A DNA stretch of 64,000 nt from Micromonospora endolithica (GCF_003626595.1 NZ_RBAK01000016.1:62001-126000); one strand, 5' to 3'; shown: positions 48,063 through 56,550, counted from the stretch's first letter. Notes: generated from the letters alone by a model not told the origin. Program-made: numbers and translations.

Positions 48063-48755
48063 TCACTCCTCGATCGCGCCGCCGACGCGCCGCAGGTGGG
48101 CCCGGAACGTGTACCCGGGATCGGCCGCGCGCCGGTCCAGGTAGTCGGCGAAGCCGGTCTGCCCCCGCAGCGTCTCCCCGGCCCGGATCCGCCGGGCCTG
48201 CGCGCGCTCGGTGCGCCGGATCCCCTCCGCCACGGCCCGGATCTCCCCGGCCCGGGCGACCGGCAGGAACATCGCCCCGTCGTCGTCGGCGACGACGACA
48301 TCGTCGCCGGTCACCAGGTGCGGCCCGAACCGGGCGCTGGTCAGCGTCGCCGGCTCCCGGTCGTCCAGCCGGGTCGGGCCCAGCGGCAGGCTCCCGTAGC
48401 TGAACACCGGCAGGCCGATCTCGATCAGTTCCGGGGTGTCCCGGTGCAGGCCCCACACGACCAGCCCGGCCAGGCCCGCCGCGACCGCCTCCAGCACGGC
48501 CAGGTCGCCCACGCACGCCTCGTCCGTCCGGCCCGCGTTGTCGATCACCAGCACGTCGCCCGGGGCGGCGTCGCCGTAGGCCTCCAGGAAGACGTCCACG
48601 CTGCCGTGGTGGCGGACCGGCCGCGCCCGACCGGCGAGCCGGTGGCCGGGCACGACCGCCCGCAGGCCGGCCGGCGCCGCCCGGAGCGGCACCCCCAGGC
48701 GTACGCAGGCGTCGGCCAGGGCCGGCGTGGACAACTCGGCGAAGGGGTCGGTCAT
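48063..48755 (-). CDS. RraA-family protein
   Basis: A 230-aa protein of the RraA/HMG aldolase fold: STPALADACVRLGVPLRA at the N terminus, VPGHRLAGRARPVRHHGSVDVFLEAY, then APGDVLVIDNAGRTDEACVGDLAVLEA and GLHRDTPELIEIGLPVFSYGSLPLGPT with the metal-site pattern. Family members include aldolases for 4-hydroxy-4-methyl-2-oxoglutarate and RNase E inhibitors; actinobacterial members without partners are usually annotated only to family level. ATG 48755 follows GGGAGGA. It is codirectional with the riboswitch-controlled importer but 77 nt upstream of the riboswitch and appears to be a separate unit. Confidence 0.85.
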   Translation of the reverse strand: MTDPFAELSTPALADACVRLGVPLRAAPAGLRAVVPGHRLAGRARPVRHHGSVDVFLEAYGDAAPGDVLVIDNAGRTDEACVGDLAVLEAVAAGLAGLVVWGLHRDTPELIEIGLPVFSYGSLPLGPTRLDDREPATLTSARFGPHLVTGDDVVVADDDGAMFLPVARAGEIRAVAEGIRRTERAQARRIRAGETLRGQTGFADYLDRRAADPGYTFRAHLRRVGGAIEE

Positions 48756-49051
48756 CGCGTCCTCCCGGTGGTGGTGAGCCGTCATCGTGCGGGGCGGCGC
48801 GGCCCGGGGACGAGGCCCAATCCGCACCCGCTGGACCGGCCGGCCCGCTGCACCGCCGGCGGGCGCTTGCGCCCGGCTGGTACCAGTGACCCTGTGTCCG
48901 TGACCGACCATGCCGCCGGGACGCCGGGCCGGGCCGCCGACCGGGGAACCGGAAGCACCCGTTGCGCCGATGGCCGGCCGCCGCGACGCGACCACAATGA
49001 CCAGCAGGGCGGGTGGCGGGACCGTCCACCCGGGGCGGGAGAGGTGCGCAC

Positions 49052-50719
49052 GTGACCGGTTGGCGGCTCTCCGGCTACACCACGGTCCGACAGCTCGGCG
49101 CCGGTGCGTCGGGCCGCGTCGACCTCGCCGTCCACGACGCCACCGGCACGCCGGTGGCGGTCAAGTATCTGACCGCCGGCATCGGCGACGATCCCTCCTT
49201 CCGGGACACGTTCCGCGCCGAGGCGCGGCTGCTGGCCGACATCGACGACCCGCACGTCTCGCGGCTGTACGAGTACGTCGAGTCGCCGGCCGGCGCGGCG
49301 ATCGTGATGGAACTGGTGAACGGCGTCTCGCTGCGACAGATGCTGCGCGCGCACGGGGCCACCACCGGTGAGTCCGCGCTGTGCGTCCTGAAGGGGTCAC
49401 TGGCCGGGCTGGGCGCCGCCCACGACCGGGGCGTCGTGCACCGCGACTACAAGCCGGAGAACGTGCTCGTCACCGCCGAGGGTGCGAGCAAGCTGGCCGA
49501 CTTCGGCATCGCCATGCCGGTCGGCGAGGACTCCGGCGGCAGCGTCACCGGCACCCCCCGCTACATGGCGCCGGAACAGTGGACCGGGGCGCCGGCCAGC
49601 CCGGCCTGCGACATCTACGCGGCCACCGCGACCTTCTACGAGTGCGTCACCGGTCGGCCGCCCTACGACGGCCGGGACCTGTTCACGCTGCGCCGCCAGC
49701 ACGCCGAGGACCCGGTCCCCACCGACCTGGTGCCCCCGCCGCTGCACGAGCTGCTACGCCTGGGCATGGCCAAGCGGCCCGACGAGAGACCACAGCCCGC
49801 CCAGGTCTTCCTCGCGGTGCTGGAGCAGGTCGCCGCGGACGCGTACGGGCCGCGGTGGGAGGAGCGGGGGCTCGCCGAACTGGCCCGGCGGGCGGCCCTG
49901 CTCGCCGCGCTGTTCCCGTTCCCCGACGGCACCGCCGGCGCCACCAGCGTGGCCAGCACCCGGCTGGGCGGGGGCGCCGGCCGGTTCGGCCACCTGCGTA
50001 CCGGCCGGGCCCGACCGGCCCTGCTCGCCGCCGGCGTCGTGGTGGCGTTGCTGCTCGGCGGCGCCGGCCTCAGCTACGCCGCCCGCGACGCCCCGCCGGC
50101 CACCGCGGTCGGTGACCCCGAGTCGGTCGCCGGCACCACGGTCGGACCCCCCGCCGGCCCGGCGCCGGTCACCGGCACGGTGGCACCGACCGGCACCGCC
50201 GGTCCCCCGGCGGGGACCACCCCGACCGCCCCGACCACCGCCGCCGCGCCGGCTTCGCCAGACGAACCGACCGGCGGCACCGCGCCGACCACCCCCGCCG
50301 CCCCACCCACCTCGGCACCGGCGACGACCCGCCCGACGGTCACCACCAGCCCGCCGCCCCCACCGGACCGGGTCGCGCCGACGGTCGAGAAGGTCGGTGC
50401 CGACCCGACGGTCCTCGACCCGGCCGGTTGCCCGTACGGGCCCACCGCCAGCACGGTCACCGCCGTGGTCACCGACGACCGCTCCCCGGCCGGGCAACTG
50501 CGGGTCAGCCTCCGGTACACGGTGGAGAAACGCGGCGGCGCGGTCACCATGACCTCCGTCGGGCGCTCGCGGTTCACCGGCGTCCTCGGCGACCTGCCCC
50601 GACCGGGCAGCACCACCCGGATACCGGTCACCGTCGTCGCGGTCGACGCCGCCGGCAACACCTCGGCGCCGAGCCCGCCGCTGTACGTGACCCTCTACTC
50701 CTTCTGCACCCCCGGCTGA
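49052..50719 (+). CDS. Transmembrane Ser/Thr protein kinase with extracellular domain
   Basis: A 555-aa Hanks-type kinase. The kinase lobe spans residues 7-260: Gly loop LGAGASGRV, Lys38 in VAVKYL, Glu57, HRDYKPEN (Asp132, Lys134, Asn137), DFG at 150-152, and GTPRYMAPEQW. A juxtamembrane part leads to one membrane helix at about 323-344 (PALLAAGVVVALLLGGAGLSYAA), then an outside Pro/Thr-rich stretch (about 350-440) and a beta-sandwich-like domain with Cys460 and Cys552 that could pair. GTG 49052 with GGGAGAGG. The two following genes carry cytoplasmic threonine motif arrays, making them likely substrates. The linker VTSPPPPP region is unstructured. Confidence 0.93.
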   Translation: MTGWRLSGYTTVRQLGAGASGRVDLAVHDATGTPVAVKYLTAGIGDDPSFRDTFRAEARLLADIDDPHVSRLYEYVESPAGAAIVMELVNGVSLRQMLRAHGATTGESALCVLKGSLAGLGAAHDRGVVHRDYKPENVLVTAEGASKLADFGIAMPVGEDSGGSVTGTPRYMAPEQWTGAPASPACDIYAATATFYECVTGRPPYDGRDLFTLRRQHAEDPVPTDLVPPPLHELLRLGMAKRPDERPQPAQVFLAVLEQVAADAYGPRWEERGLAELARRAALLAALFPFPDGTAGATSVASTRLGGGAGRFGHLRTGRARPALLAAGVVVALLLGGAGLSYAARDAPPATAVGDPESVAGTTVGPPAGPAPVTGTVAPTGTAGPPAGTTPTAPTTAAAPASPDEPTGGTAPTTPAAPPTSAPATTRPTVTTSPPPPPDRVAPTVEKVGADPTVLDPAGCPYGPTASTVTAVVTDDRSPAGQLRVSLRYTVEKRGGAVTMTSVGRSRFTGVLGDLPRPGSTTRIPVTVVAVDAAGNTSAPSPPLYVTLYSFCTPG

Positions 50720-50761
50720 CCGGGGCGACCACGTCGACCACCAGGACGGAGGCGGGCCGCG

Positions 50762-51997
50762 ATGAGCCAGCCGCACGACGCCACCGAGGCGCTGCCCACC
50801 CGACGGATGCCCGCCGCCGGTGACCCGACGGTGCGCCTGGACGCGCACCCCGCGGCGTCCCCGCCGGACGAGCCGACCGTCCACCTGCGGTCCGACCGGG
50901 CCACCGGCCACGGCACCCCGGAGGAGGCCACCATCCACCTGACCGCCGACCAGGCGACGACCCGGCTGGTCGTGCCGTCCGGCCCGGACGACGCGGCGAC
51001 CGCGCGGCTCGCCGTGCCACCGGGTCCGGACGAGGAGGCGACGACCCGGCTGGTCGTGCCGTCCGGCCCGGACGACGCGGCGACCGCGCGGCTCGCCGTG
51101 CCACGCGGTCCGGACGAGGAGGCGACGACCCGGCTGGCCGTGCCGCCCGGCCCCGACGACACGGCCACCGCGCGGCTGGCCCCGGCCGACGAGGCGACCA
51201 CCCGGCTGGCTGCGTCCACGGCCGACGAGGCGACCACCCGGCTGGTCGGCACGGGTCCTTCCGGAGCGGGGGAGGCCACCGTCCACCTACCGGCCGACGT
51301 CGGCGCGACGTACCCCGCCGCGACCGGACACCTCGACGCGACCGTCCACACCGGCCCGGGACGGTCCACGGCGCACCGGCCGGGGGAGCCGACCGGGGTG
51401 AACCGCACCGGCACGTACGGGCGGCCGACGTCGGCGGCGTCCACCGGGACCGGCGCGGCGCGGGTGGGCGCGTCGGGGCGTACCGGATCGGGTGTGGCCG
51501 CCCAGGCGGGCGGTGAGGTGCGGTTCGGGCCCGGCGTGCCCACCACGCCGCCGCCCGCGCCCGCCTGGCCGGTCTCGCCGCCGCCCCGCCGCCGGCCGGT
51601 CTGGCGCCGGCTGACCTCGCTGCTGTCCGGCCTGCTCACCGTGGTCCTGGTGGTCGTCGTCGGGCTCTACCTGTGGCAGCGGCTGCGCCCCCTGGAGGTC
51701 GACGGTGTGACGGTGGCGACGCCGCCGCCGGCCGGATGCGACGCCACCGTGGACGTGGTGGCGACGGTGGCCACCAACGGCCGGGCGGGGGAGATCCGCT
51801 ACCAGTGGCTGCGCTCCGGCAGCACCCCGGGGACGCTGCTCACCGAGCGGGTCGGCTGGGGTCAGCGGAGCGTGACGCTGACGTTGCGGTGGGCGTTCAG
51901 CGGCGTCGGTGCCGCCAGCGAGACCGCCACCGTCAACATCGTCTCCCCGTCCGCGATGCAGGCGCAGACCCCGGTCCGGTACGACTGCCGGGGCTGA
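50762..51997 (+). CDS. Membrane protein with cytoplasmic array of TxxL threonine motifs
   Basis: A 411-aa protein I do not recognise as a named family. Residues 1-275 are cytoplasmic, low-complexity and acidic, with 12 T-x-[RH]-L motifs, each with an acidic residue or Gln/Ala/Thr before it: Thr23, 39, 57, 66, 80, 94, 108, 122, 136, 146, 158 and 173. Six of them are exactly 14 residues apart. A basic Pro-rich stretch (PPPRRRPVWRRL) leads to a membrane helix at about 286-304, followed by an outside Ig-like domain with Cys326 and Cys409. The T-x-x-L form is the phosphothreonine motif preferred by FHA domains. It lies 42 nt after the kinase gene. Confidence 0.8.
   Translation: MSQPHDATEALPTRRMPAAGDPTVRLDAHPAASPPDEPTVHLRSDRATGHGTPEEATIHLTADQATTRLVVPSGPDDAATARLAVPPGPDEEATTRLVVPSGPDDAATARLAVPRGPDEEATTRLAVPPGPDDTATARLAPADEATTRLAASTADEATTRLVGTGPSGAGEATVHLPADVGATYPAATGHLDATVHTGPGRSTAHRPGEPTGVNRTGTYGRPTSAASTGTGAARVGASGRTGSGVAAQAGGEVRFGPGVPTTPPPAPAWPVSPPPRRRPVWRRLTSLLSGLLTVVLVVVVGLYLWQRLRPLEVDGVTVATPPPAGCDATVDVVATVATNGRAGEIRYQWLRSGSTPGTLLTERVGWGQRSVTLTLRWAFSGVGAASETATVNIVSPSAMQAQTPVRYDCRG
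50954..51178 (+). repeat. 42/84-bp tandem coding repeat of the TxxL array
   Basis: Five 42-bp units (residues 65-134) plus a partial sixth. Copies 50954-51037 and 51038-51121 (84 bp each) differ at only one or two positions, showing recent duplication; the third is more diverged. Every unit gives one threonine motif. Confidence 0.85.
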
Positions 51998-52081
51998 CGC
52001 GTCCCGCGGGTCCGGTGTTTCCGGCGCGGGTCACCCGGGTAGGTGCGGCCGGACAACGGATGCGCGTAGTGAGGACGAGGG

Positions 52082-53074
52082 ATGACAGACAGATTCGGCG
52101 ACGCGGTGGGCGACGCCCTGCGCTCGGTGATGCTCTTCCTGCCGAAGGCCGTGGCCTTCGTGGCGATCCTGGTGGCCGGCTGGCTGATCGCCAAGGCGGT
52201 GCTGAAGATCGTGGACAAGGTGCTGGAGCGGGTCGGCTTCGACAAGGCCGTGGAGCGCGGCGGGATCCGGCGGGCGCTGGCCCGCTCCCGCTACGACGCC
52301 AGCGACATCGTGGCGAAGCTCGCCTACTACGGGGTCCTGCTGGTCACCCTCCAGCTGGCCTTCGGCATCTGGGGCCCGAACCCCATCTCCGACCTGATCG
52401 CCGGCGTCGTCGCCTGGCTGCCGCGTGCCTTCGTCGCGATCGTCATCGTGGTGGTCGCCGCCGCGATCGCCAACGCGGTGCGGGACATCATCGGCGGTGC
52501 CCTGGGCGGGCTCTCCTACGGCCGGATCCTGGCCACCATCGCGTACGTGTTCATCCTCGGTCTCGGCGTCATCGCCGCGCTGAACCAGATCGGTGTCGCC
52601 ACCGCGGTCACCACCCCGGTGCTGGTCGCCGTGCTGGCCACCGTCGGCGGCATCCTCGTCGTCGGGGTCGGCGGTGGCCTGGTCCGCCCGATGCAGAGCC
52701 GCTGGGAGTCCTGGCTGACCCGCGCCGAGCAGGAGTCGCAGCTCATCGCCACCCACGCCCGCGCCTACCAGGCCGGCCGCCGGGACACCGCGGCACACCT
52801 GGCCGGCGCGTCCGACACCACCCAGGTGGTGCCGCCCGCCGCCGGGGACACCGGCCTCTCCGACGTGGAGGCGACGCAGGTGGTGCCGCGTCCCGCCGAC
52901 GCCGACATCACCCAGCCGGTGCCGCGCGGCGCGGCCGGCTCCACGTCCGGTGCGGACACCACCCAGGTCAGCTCGCGGGCCGGGAGCATCCCGACGCAGC
53001 CGACCGCCGAGGACGCCGAGGACGCCGAGGCGACCATGGTCATCCCGACCGATCCGGAGAAGTACCGCCGCTGA
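52082..53074 (+). CDS. Mechanosensitive-channel-like membrane protein with threonine-motif tail
   Basis: A 330-aa membrane protein of the small conserved-TM-helix/CmpX-MscS-like type, with four or five helices: about 16-40 (VMLFLPKAVAFVAILVAGWLIAKAV), 80-96, 106-133 (VVAWLPRAFVAIVIVVVAAAIANAV), 147-170 and 176-200. After TRAEQESQL the C-terminal 85 residues are cytoplasmic, acidic and unstructured, with Thr247 and Thr265 (TQVVP), Thr277 (TQPVP), Thr294 (TQVSS) and Thr318 (TMVIP) in the same setting, each after an acidic residue. These look like kinase acceptor sites. ATG 52082 has GACGAGGG upstream. It is the third gene of the kinase module. Confidence 0.82.
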   Translation: MTDRFGDAVGDALRSVMLFLPKAVAFVAILVAGWLIAKAVLKIVDKVLERVGFDKAVERGGIRRALARSRYDASDIVAKLAYYGVLLVTLQLAFGIWGPNPISDLIAGVVAWLPRAFVAIVIVVVAAAIANAVRDIIGGALGGLSYGRILATIAYVFILGLGVIAALNQIGVATAVTTPVLVAVLATVGGILVVGVGGGLVRPMQSRWESWLTRAEQESQLIATHARAYQAGRRDTAAHLAGASDTTQVVPPAAGDTGLSDVEATQVVPRPADADITQPVPRGAAGSTSGADTTQVSSRAGSIPTQPTAEDAEDAEATMVIPTDPEKYRR

Positions 53075-53097
53075 CCGGCCGGCCGACCACCGCGCAT

Positions 53098-53128
53098 CGG
53101 GGTGGGACCCGTCGAGGGTCCCACCCCG
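53098..53128 (+). terminator. Terminator after the kinase module
   Basis: A 13-bp stem (CGGGGTGGGACCC with GGGTCCCACCCCG) with a 5-nt loop lies 24 nt after the channel-like gene. Confidence 0.8.
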
Positions 53129-53285
53129 CCGCGTGTCCGGGGCGAAAGCCGTGGACCGGCCCCGGACCGCCGTCTACGATCGCGGTCATGACGTGGCGAT
53201 GTTGATCCAGAACTAGAGGCCGCTGCCGTGGGCCACCCCGGCCGCCGTACGTCCGGCGACCGCTTCGATCCCACGGGAAGGCCTC

Positions 53286-54539
53286 ATGACCCTCACCTCG
53301 GTACGTCCGCCCGACCGCCGGGTCCGCCGGCTGGCGGCGACCCTCTACGGATACGCGTTCCTCAGCGAACTCGTCCTGCTCTACCCGGTGTACGCGCTGC
53401 TGTTCAGCGACACCGGCCTCACCGTCTGGCAGATCTCCACGCTGTTCGTGATCTGGTCGGCGTCCAGTGTGTTGCTGGAGGTCCCCTCCGGCGCGCTGGC
53501 CGACGCGGTGTCCCGACGGCTGCTGATCTGCCTGGCGCCGCTGGTCACCGGCGCCGGTTTCGCGCTGTGGGTGCTCGCCCCGTCGTACCCGGCGTTCGCC
53601 CTCGGCTTCCTGCTCTGGGGCGCCGGCGGCGCGCTGGCCTCCGGTGCCCTGGAGGCGCTGGTGTTCGACGAGCTCGACCAGTTGGGCGCCGCCGGCCGGT
53701 ACGCCCGCACCGTCGGCCGCGCGGAGACCGCCGGCACCGTCGCGGTGCTGCTGTCGATCGTGCTCGCCGGCCCGGTGCTCGCCCTCGGCGGCTACCTGGC
53801 CGTCGGCGCGGCCAGCGTGGCGACCTGCGTGGCCGCGGCGGCACTCGCGACCCGGTTCCCGGAACACCGCCGGCCCGCCGTGACCACCCCGACCGGTCCC
53901 GCCGGCGACTCCGACGACCCCGACGACGACCTCGGCTGGTGGGCCAGCCTGCGCGCCGGGCTCGCCGAGGTCCGCCTGGACCGGGGCGTACGCGCGGCGG
54001 TCCTGCTCGTCGCCGCCGTCAGCGGTGTATGGGGCGTGCTGGACGAGTACACCCCGCTGCTGGCCCGGGACACCGGCGTGGCCGAACCGACCGTGCCGCT
54101 GCTGCTCCTGCTCACCTGGATCGGGGTCAGCGTCGGCGGGCTGCTCGCCCCGGCGGGGGAGCGCTGGGGTCGCCGGGGGTACGCGGTCCTGCTGGTGGCC
54201 TCCGCGGTCGCCCTGGCGGCCGGCGCGCTGCTCGGTCATCCGGCCGGCTTCGTGCTGATCGGTGCCGCGTTCTGCGGTTTTCAACTCGCCACCGTGCTCG
54301 CCGGGGCCCGGTTGCAGGCCCGGATCAGGGGTGCCAGCCGGGCCACCGTCACCTCGCTGTCCGGCATGGCCACCGACGTCACCGTCATCGCCCTGTACGC
54401 CGGCTACGGCCTGCTCGCCACCGGGGCCGGCAACGCGGTCGCGTTCGCGGTGGCCGCCGTGCCGTACCTCCTGGTCGCGGTGCTGGTGGTGAGGCGGGCC
54501 GGCACGGGCTCGCGGCGGGCGACCCGGTCGGCGGAGTGA
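53286..54539 (+). CDS. MFS transporter
   Basis: A 417-aa major facilitator protein with about 12 helices. The N-terminal half holds LYGYAFLSELVLLYPVYALLFSDTGLTVWQI and the loop-2 motif SGALADAVSRRLLI, and the central cytoplasmic loop is acidic (PAGDSDDPDDDLGWW). It looks like a drug or small-molecule efflux-type MFS protein; substrate unknown. ATG 53286 follows GGAAGG. It is monocistronic, with hairpins before (53098) and after (54543). Confidence 0.88.
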   Translation: MTLTSVRPPDRRVRRLAATLYGYAFLSELVLLYPVYALLFSDTGLTVWQISTLFVIWSASSVLLEVPSGALADAVSRRLLICLAPLVTGAGFALWVLAPSYPAFALGFLLWGAGGALASGALEALVFDELDQLGAAGRYARTVGRAETAGTVAVLLSIVLAGPVLALGGYLAVGAASVATCVAAAALATRFPEHRRPAVTTPTGPAGDSDDPDDDLGWWASLRAGLAEVRLDRGVRAAVLLVAAVSGVWGVLDEYTPLLARDTGVAEPTVPLLLLLTWIGVSVGGLLAPAGERWGRRGYAVLLVASAVALAAGALLGHPAGFVLIGAAFCGFQLATVLAGARLQARIRGASRATVTSLSGMATDVTVIALYAGYGLLATGAGNAVAFAVAAVPYLLVAVLVVRRAGTGSRRATRSAE

Positions 54540-54542
54540 CTC

Positions 54543-54583
54543 CTCGGCCCGGCGGCGGTCGCGGTGACCGCCGCCGGGCCGAG
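54543..54583. terminator. Bidirectional terminator hairpin
   Basis: A perfect 18-bp stem (CTCGGCCCGGCGGCGGTC and its complement) with a 5-nt loop lies between the MFS gene and the convergent VOC gene. Confidence 0.85.
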
Positions 54584-54590
54584 CCGGTGG

Positions 54591-54977
54591 TCAGCCCCCC
54601 ATGCTGAGGTAGGACCACTGGTGGCCGTCCGGGTCCCGGAAGCCGCGCATGTAGAGCCAGCCCTGGTCCTGGCCGCCGCCGAGCGACTCGCCCCCGGCGG
54701 CCACCGCCCGGTCGACGAGGTCGTCGACCTGCTGCCGGCTCTCCGCCGAGAGGCCGATGATCACCTCGCGGCTGGTCGCCGGGTCGGTCACCGGGACACC
54801 GGTGTAGGCGGTGAAGGCCGGCGGAACGTGCAGCATGAGCCGGGTGTCGGCGCCGAGGGTGAGTGCGATGCTCGTGCCGTCCGGGGCCGGGTCGTCGGCG
54901 GTGAAGCCGAGGGCCCGGAAGAAGGTGACGGCGACGGTCAGGTCGCGCACCGGCAGGTTGACGAAGGTGATGGTCAT
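54591..54977 (-). CDS. VOC-family protein
   Basis: A 128-aa VOC/glyoxalase-like protein: it starts ITFVNLPVRDLTVAVTFFRALGFT and ends GFRDPDGHQWSYLSMGG, as in predicted lactoylglutathione-lyase-like proteins of actinobacteria. The start overlaps the upstream gene's stop by 4 nt (ATGA). It is thus co-translated with the SRPBCC/DUF4287-type protein. Chemistry unknown. Confidence 0.87.
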   Translation of the reverse strand: MTITFVNLPVRDLTVAVTFFRALGFTADDPAPDGTSIALTLGADTRLMLHVPPAFTAYTGVPVTDPATSREVIIGLSAESRQQVDDLVDRAVAAGGESLGGGQDQGWLYMRGFRDPDGHQWSYLSMGG

Positions 54978-55888
54978 CGCGGGTCCCCGTCCGTCTCCAG
55001 GAGCTGCTTGAGCGCGGCGAGCCGGTCCCGCCAGTACGCCTTGAGGTCGGCCGCCCGCCGCGGGTCGGTCACCTTCTCGTGCTGCACGGTCACCTTGGAC
55101 TTCGTCGGGCCCACCGCGACGAACCCGACCACGATGCGGGTCGGTCCGCCCGCCCAGTCGGCACGGAACGTACGCGGCGCGGTGGCCGTCCGGACCCGCA
55201 CCTCGACCTCGGGCAGCCACCGCGCCCGCAGTGCCTCGTCGGCGAAGGCGTCGAACAGTCGCTCGACGGGCACCGCGACGGTCCGGCTGCCGCCCGTGGA
55301 GTACCCGCCGTCGCGGCCCTGGCCCGGTGCGCGCAGCCCGCGGGCCTGCTCGTAGCCGACCGTGACGGTCTGCGCCCACCAGCCCGGCACCCGGTGCGTG
55401 GTCACCAGCCAGGCGGCGATCTCGCCGTGGGTGCGGGCGTCGGCCGTTCCCGCGCCCGACCGCCCGGCGGTGTCGTCGCCCGACCGCCCGGCGGTGTCCT
55501 CGCCCGACCGGCCGGCGGTGTTCTCGTCGTCGAGCAGGGCGAACCACTCGTCCCAGCCCCGGCCGGTGCGCTCGCGCAGCAACGCGTCCGGGATCCGCTC
55601 CCGCTGTCCGGCGACGGCGGCCGTCGGGTCCGGCCCGGCTGTTCCGTGTTCGGCCGTTGCGCGTGCCGCCGGGCCGCGCGGGATGGTGGCCGGGTCGGTG
55701 GTGGCCCCGGACGGGTCGTCCGGGGCCGCTGCGGTGGCCGCCCCCCGGTGCGCCGGATCGCTGTCGGCCGGTGCCCGCGTGCCGGCGGCGACCCGGGTCA
55801 GCAGGTGCCGGCGTGCGGTGGTGTAGCTCTCACCGGTCTTGGTCATCCGGGCGCGCACCCGGGCCTTGAAGGCGCGGTGACTGGTCAT
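54974..55888 (-). CDS. DUF4287/SRPBCC-like protein with DTAGRSG repeats
   Basis: A 304-aa soluble protein. The N terminus (FKARVRARMTKTGESYTTARRHLL) is basic; residues about 45-95 are low-complexity Ala/Pro/Thr. Residues about 100-185 (LRERTGRGWDEWFALLDDE and THGEIAAWLVTTHRVPGWWAQTVTVGYEQARG) fit the DUF4287 domain. Between its halves lies a threefold DTAGRSG-type repeat. The C-terminal 110 residues (VPVERLFDAFADEALRARWLP and TRIVVGFVAVGPTKSKVTVQHEKV) look like a START/SRPBCC domain of the AHSA1 kind. ATG 55888 after GGGAGC. It is co-translated with the VOC gene. Confidence 0.78.
   Translation of the reverse strand: MTSHRAFKARVRARMTKTGESYTTARRHLLTRVAAGTRAPADSDPAHRGAATAAAPDDPSGATTDPATIPRGPAARATAEHGTAGPDPTAAVAGQRERIPDALLRERTGRGWDEWFALLDDENTAGRSGEDTAGRSGDDTAGRSGAGTADARTHGEIAAWLVTTHRVPGWWAQTVTVGYEQARGLRAPGQGRDGGYSTGGSRTVAVPVERLFDAFADEALRARWLPEVEVRVRTATAPRTFRADWAGGPTRIVVGFVAVGPTKSKVTVQHEKVTDPRRAADLKAYWRDRLAALKQLLETDGDPR
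55454..55525 (-). repeat. Three 24-bp tandem coding repeats
   Basis: Units of GCCCGACCGCCCGGCGGTGT plus four bases repeat three times with one or two changes and encode the GxDTAGRS-type repeats inside the DUF4287 domain of the 54974 gene. They read as a recent in-frame expansion. Confidence 0.8.
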
Positions 55889-56109
55889 CACGTGCTCCCT
55901 GTCCACGGCACGGTCGCAGGGACTCACGCTCCCGTCGACCCCGCCGGAGTGGGGCACATGGTGTGGCGTCCCGAGGGCTCGGGCCCCCTCTGCCTCCGCG
56001 GAGCCGGTGGCGTGAGCACCGGGAGGGAGGTGTGGCGCAGGACGGCGCCGAAGCCCATCCTAGCGACGTCACCCGGGTCGCGCACGCCCTCGCCGGTCAG
56101 CTCGCTCCG

Positions 56110-56140
56110 GCGCGTCGCCCCGGCGGCCGGGGCGACGCGC
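56110..56140 (-). terminator. Terminator after the ychJ-like gene
   Basis: A 14-bp stem (GCGCGTCGCCCCGG with CCGGGGCGACGCGC) and 3-nt loop lie 2 nt after the stop of the gene at 56143. Confidence 0.8.
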
Positions 56141-56142
56141 GG

Positions 56143-56550
56143 TCAGGTCGGCTCGGCGTCCAGGTAGACCCAGCGGCCGTCCTCGCGGACGAACCGGCTG
56201 CGTTCGGTGAGCTGGCCGGGGTGCCCGCCCGCGCGGTACCGGGCGCGGAACTCCACCGTGCCGGTGCTGTCGAACAGGCCGCCCCGGTCGGTGCCGACGA
56301 CCTCCAGGCCGGTCCACCGCTCGCCCGGGTCCAGGCGCAGCCGTGCCGGCCGGGTCGAGGAGTGCCAGCTGCGCAGCAGGTACGCGGTGTCCCCGACGGC
56401 GAAGGCGGCGTAGCGCGACCGCATCAACGCCTCGGCGGTCGGCGCGTCCGCCTCGCCCCGGTGCAGCCGGGCGCAGCAGTCGTCGTACGGCAATCCCGAT
56501 CCGCACGGACAGGCCCCGCCGCCGGCCGCCGAATCCGGTCGTCTTCCCAC
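56143..56550 (-). CDS. YchJ-family SEC-C protein
   Basis: A 135-aa YchJ-type protein. The SEC-C zinc motif CPCGSGLPYDDCCARLHRG is near the N terminus, followed by LMRSRYAAFAVGDTAYLLRSWHSSTRP and an NTF2-like domain (GTVEFRARYRAGGHPGQLTERSRFVREDGRWVYLDAE). Function is unknown; the family is widespread. GTG 56550 with GAGGATG at suitable spacing. It is a single gene, with 104 nt to the CorA gene. Confidence 0.88.
   Translation of the reverse strand: MGRRPDSAAGGGACPCGSGLPYDDCCARLHRGEADAPTAEALMRSRYAAFAVGDTAYLLRSWHSSTRPARLRLDPGERWTGLEVVGTDRGGLFDSTGTVEFRARYRAGGHPGQLTERSRFVREDGRWVYLDAEPT

Noticed and set aside
50954-51178. Regularly spaced direct repeats that might suggest a CRISPR array
   Set aside because: The units are contiguous, in frame and coding, with no unique spacers and no cas genes nearby.
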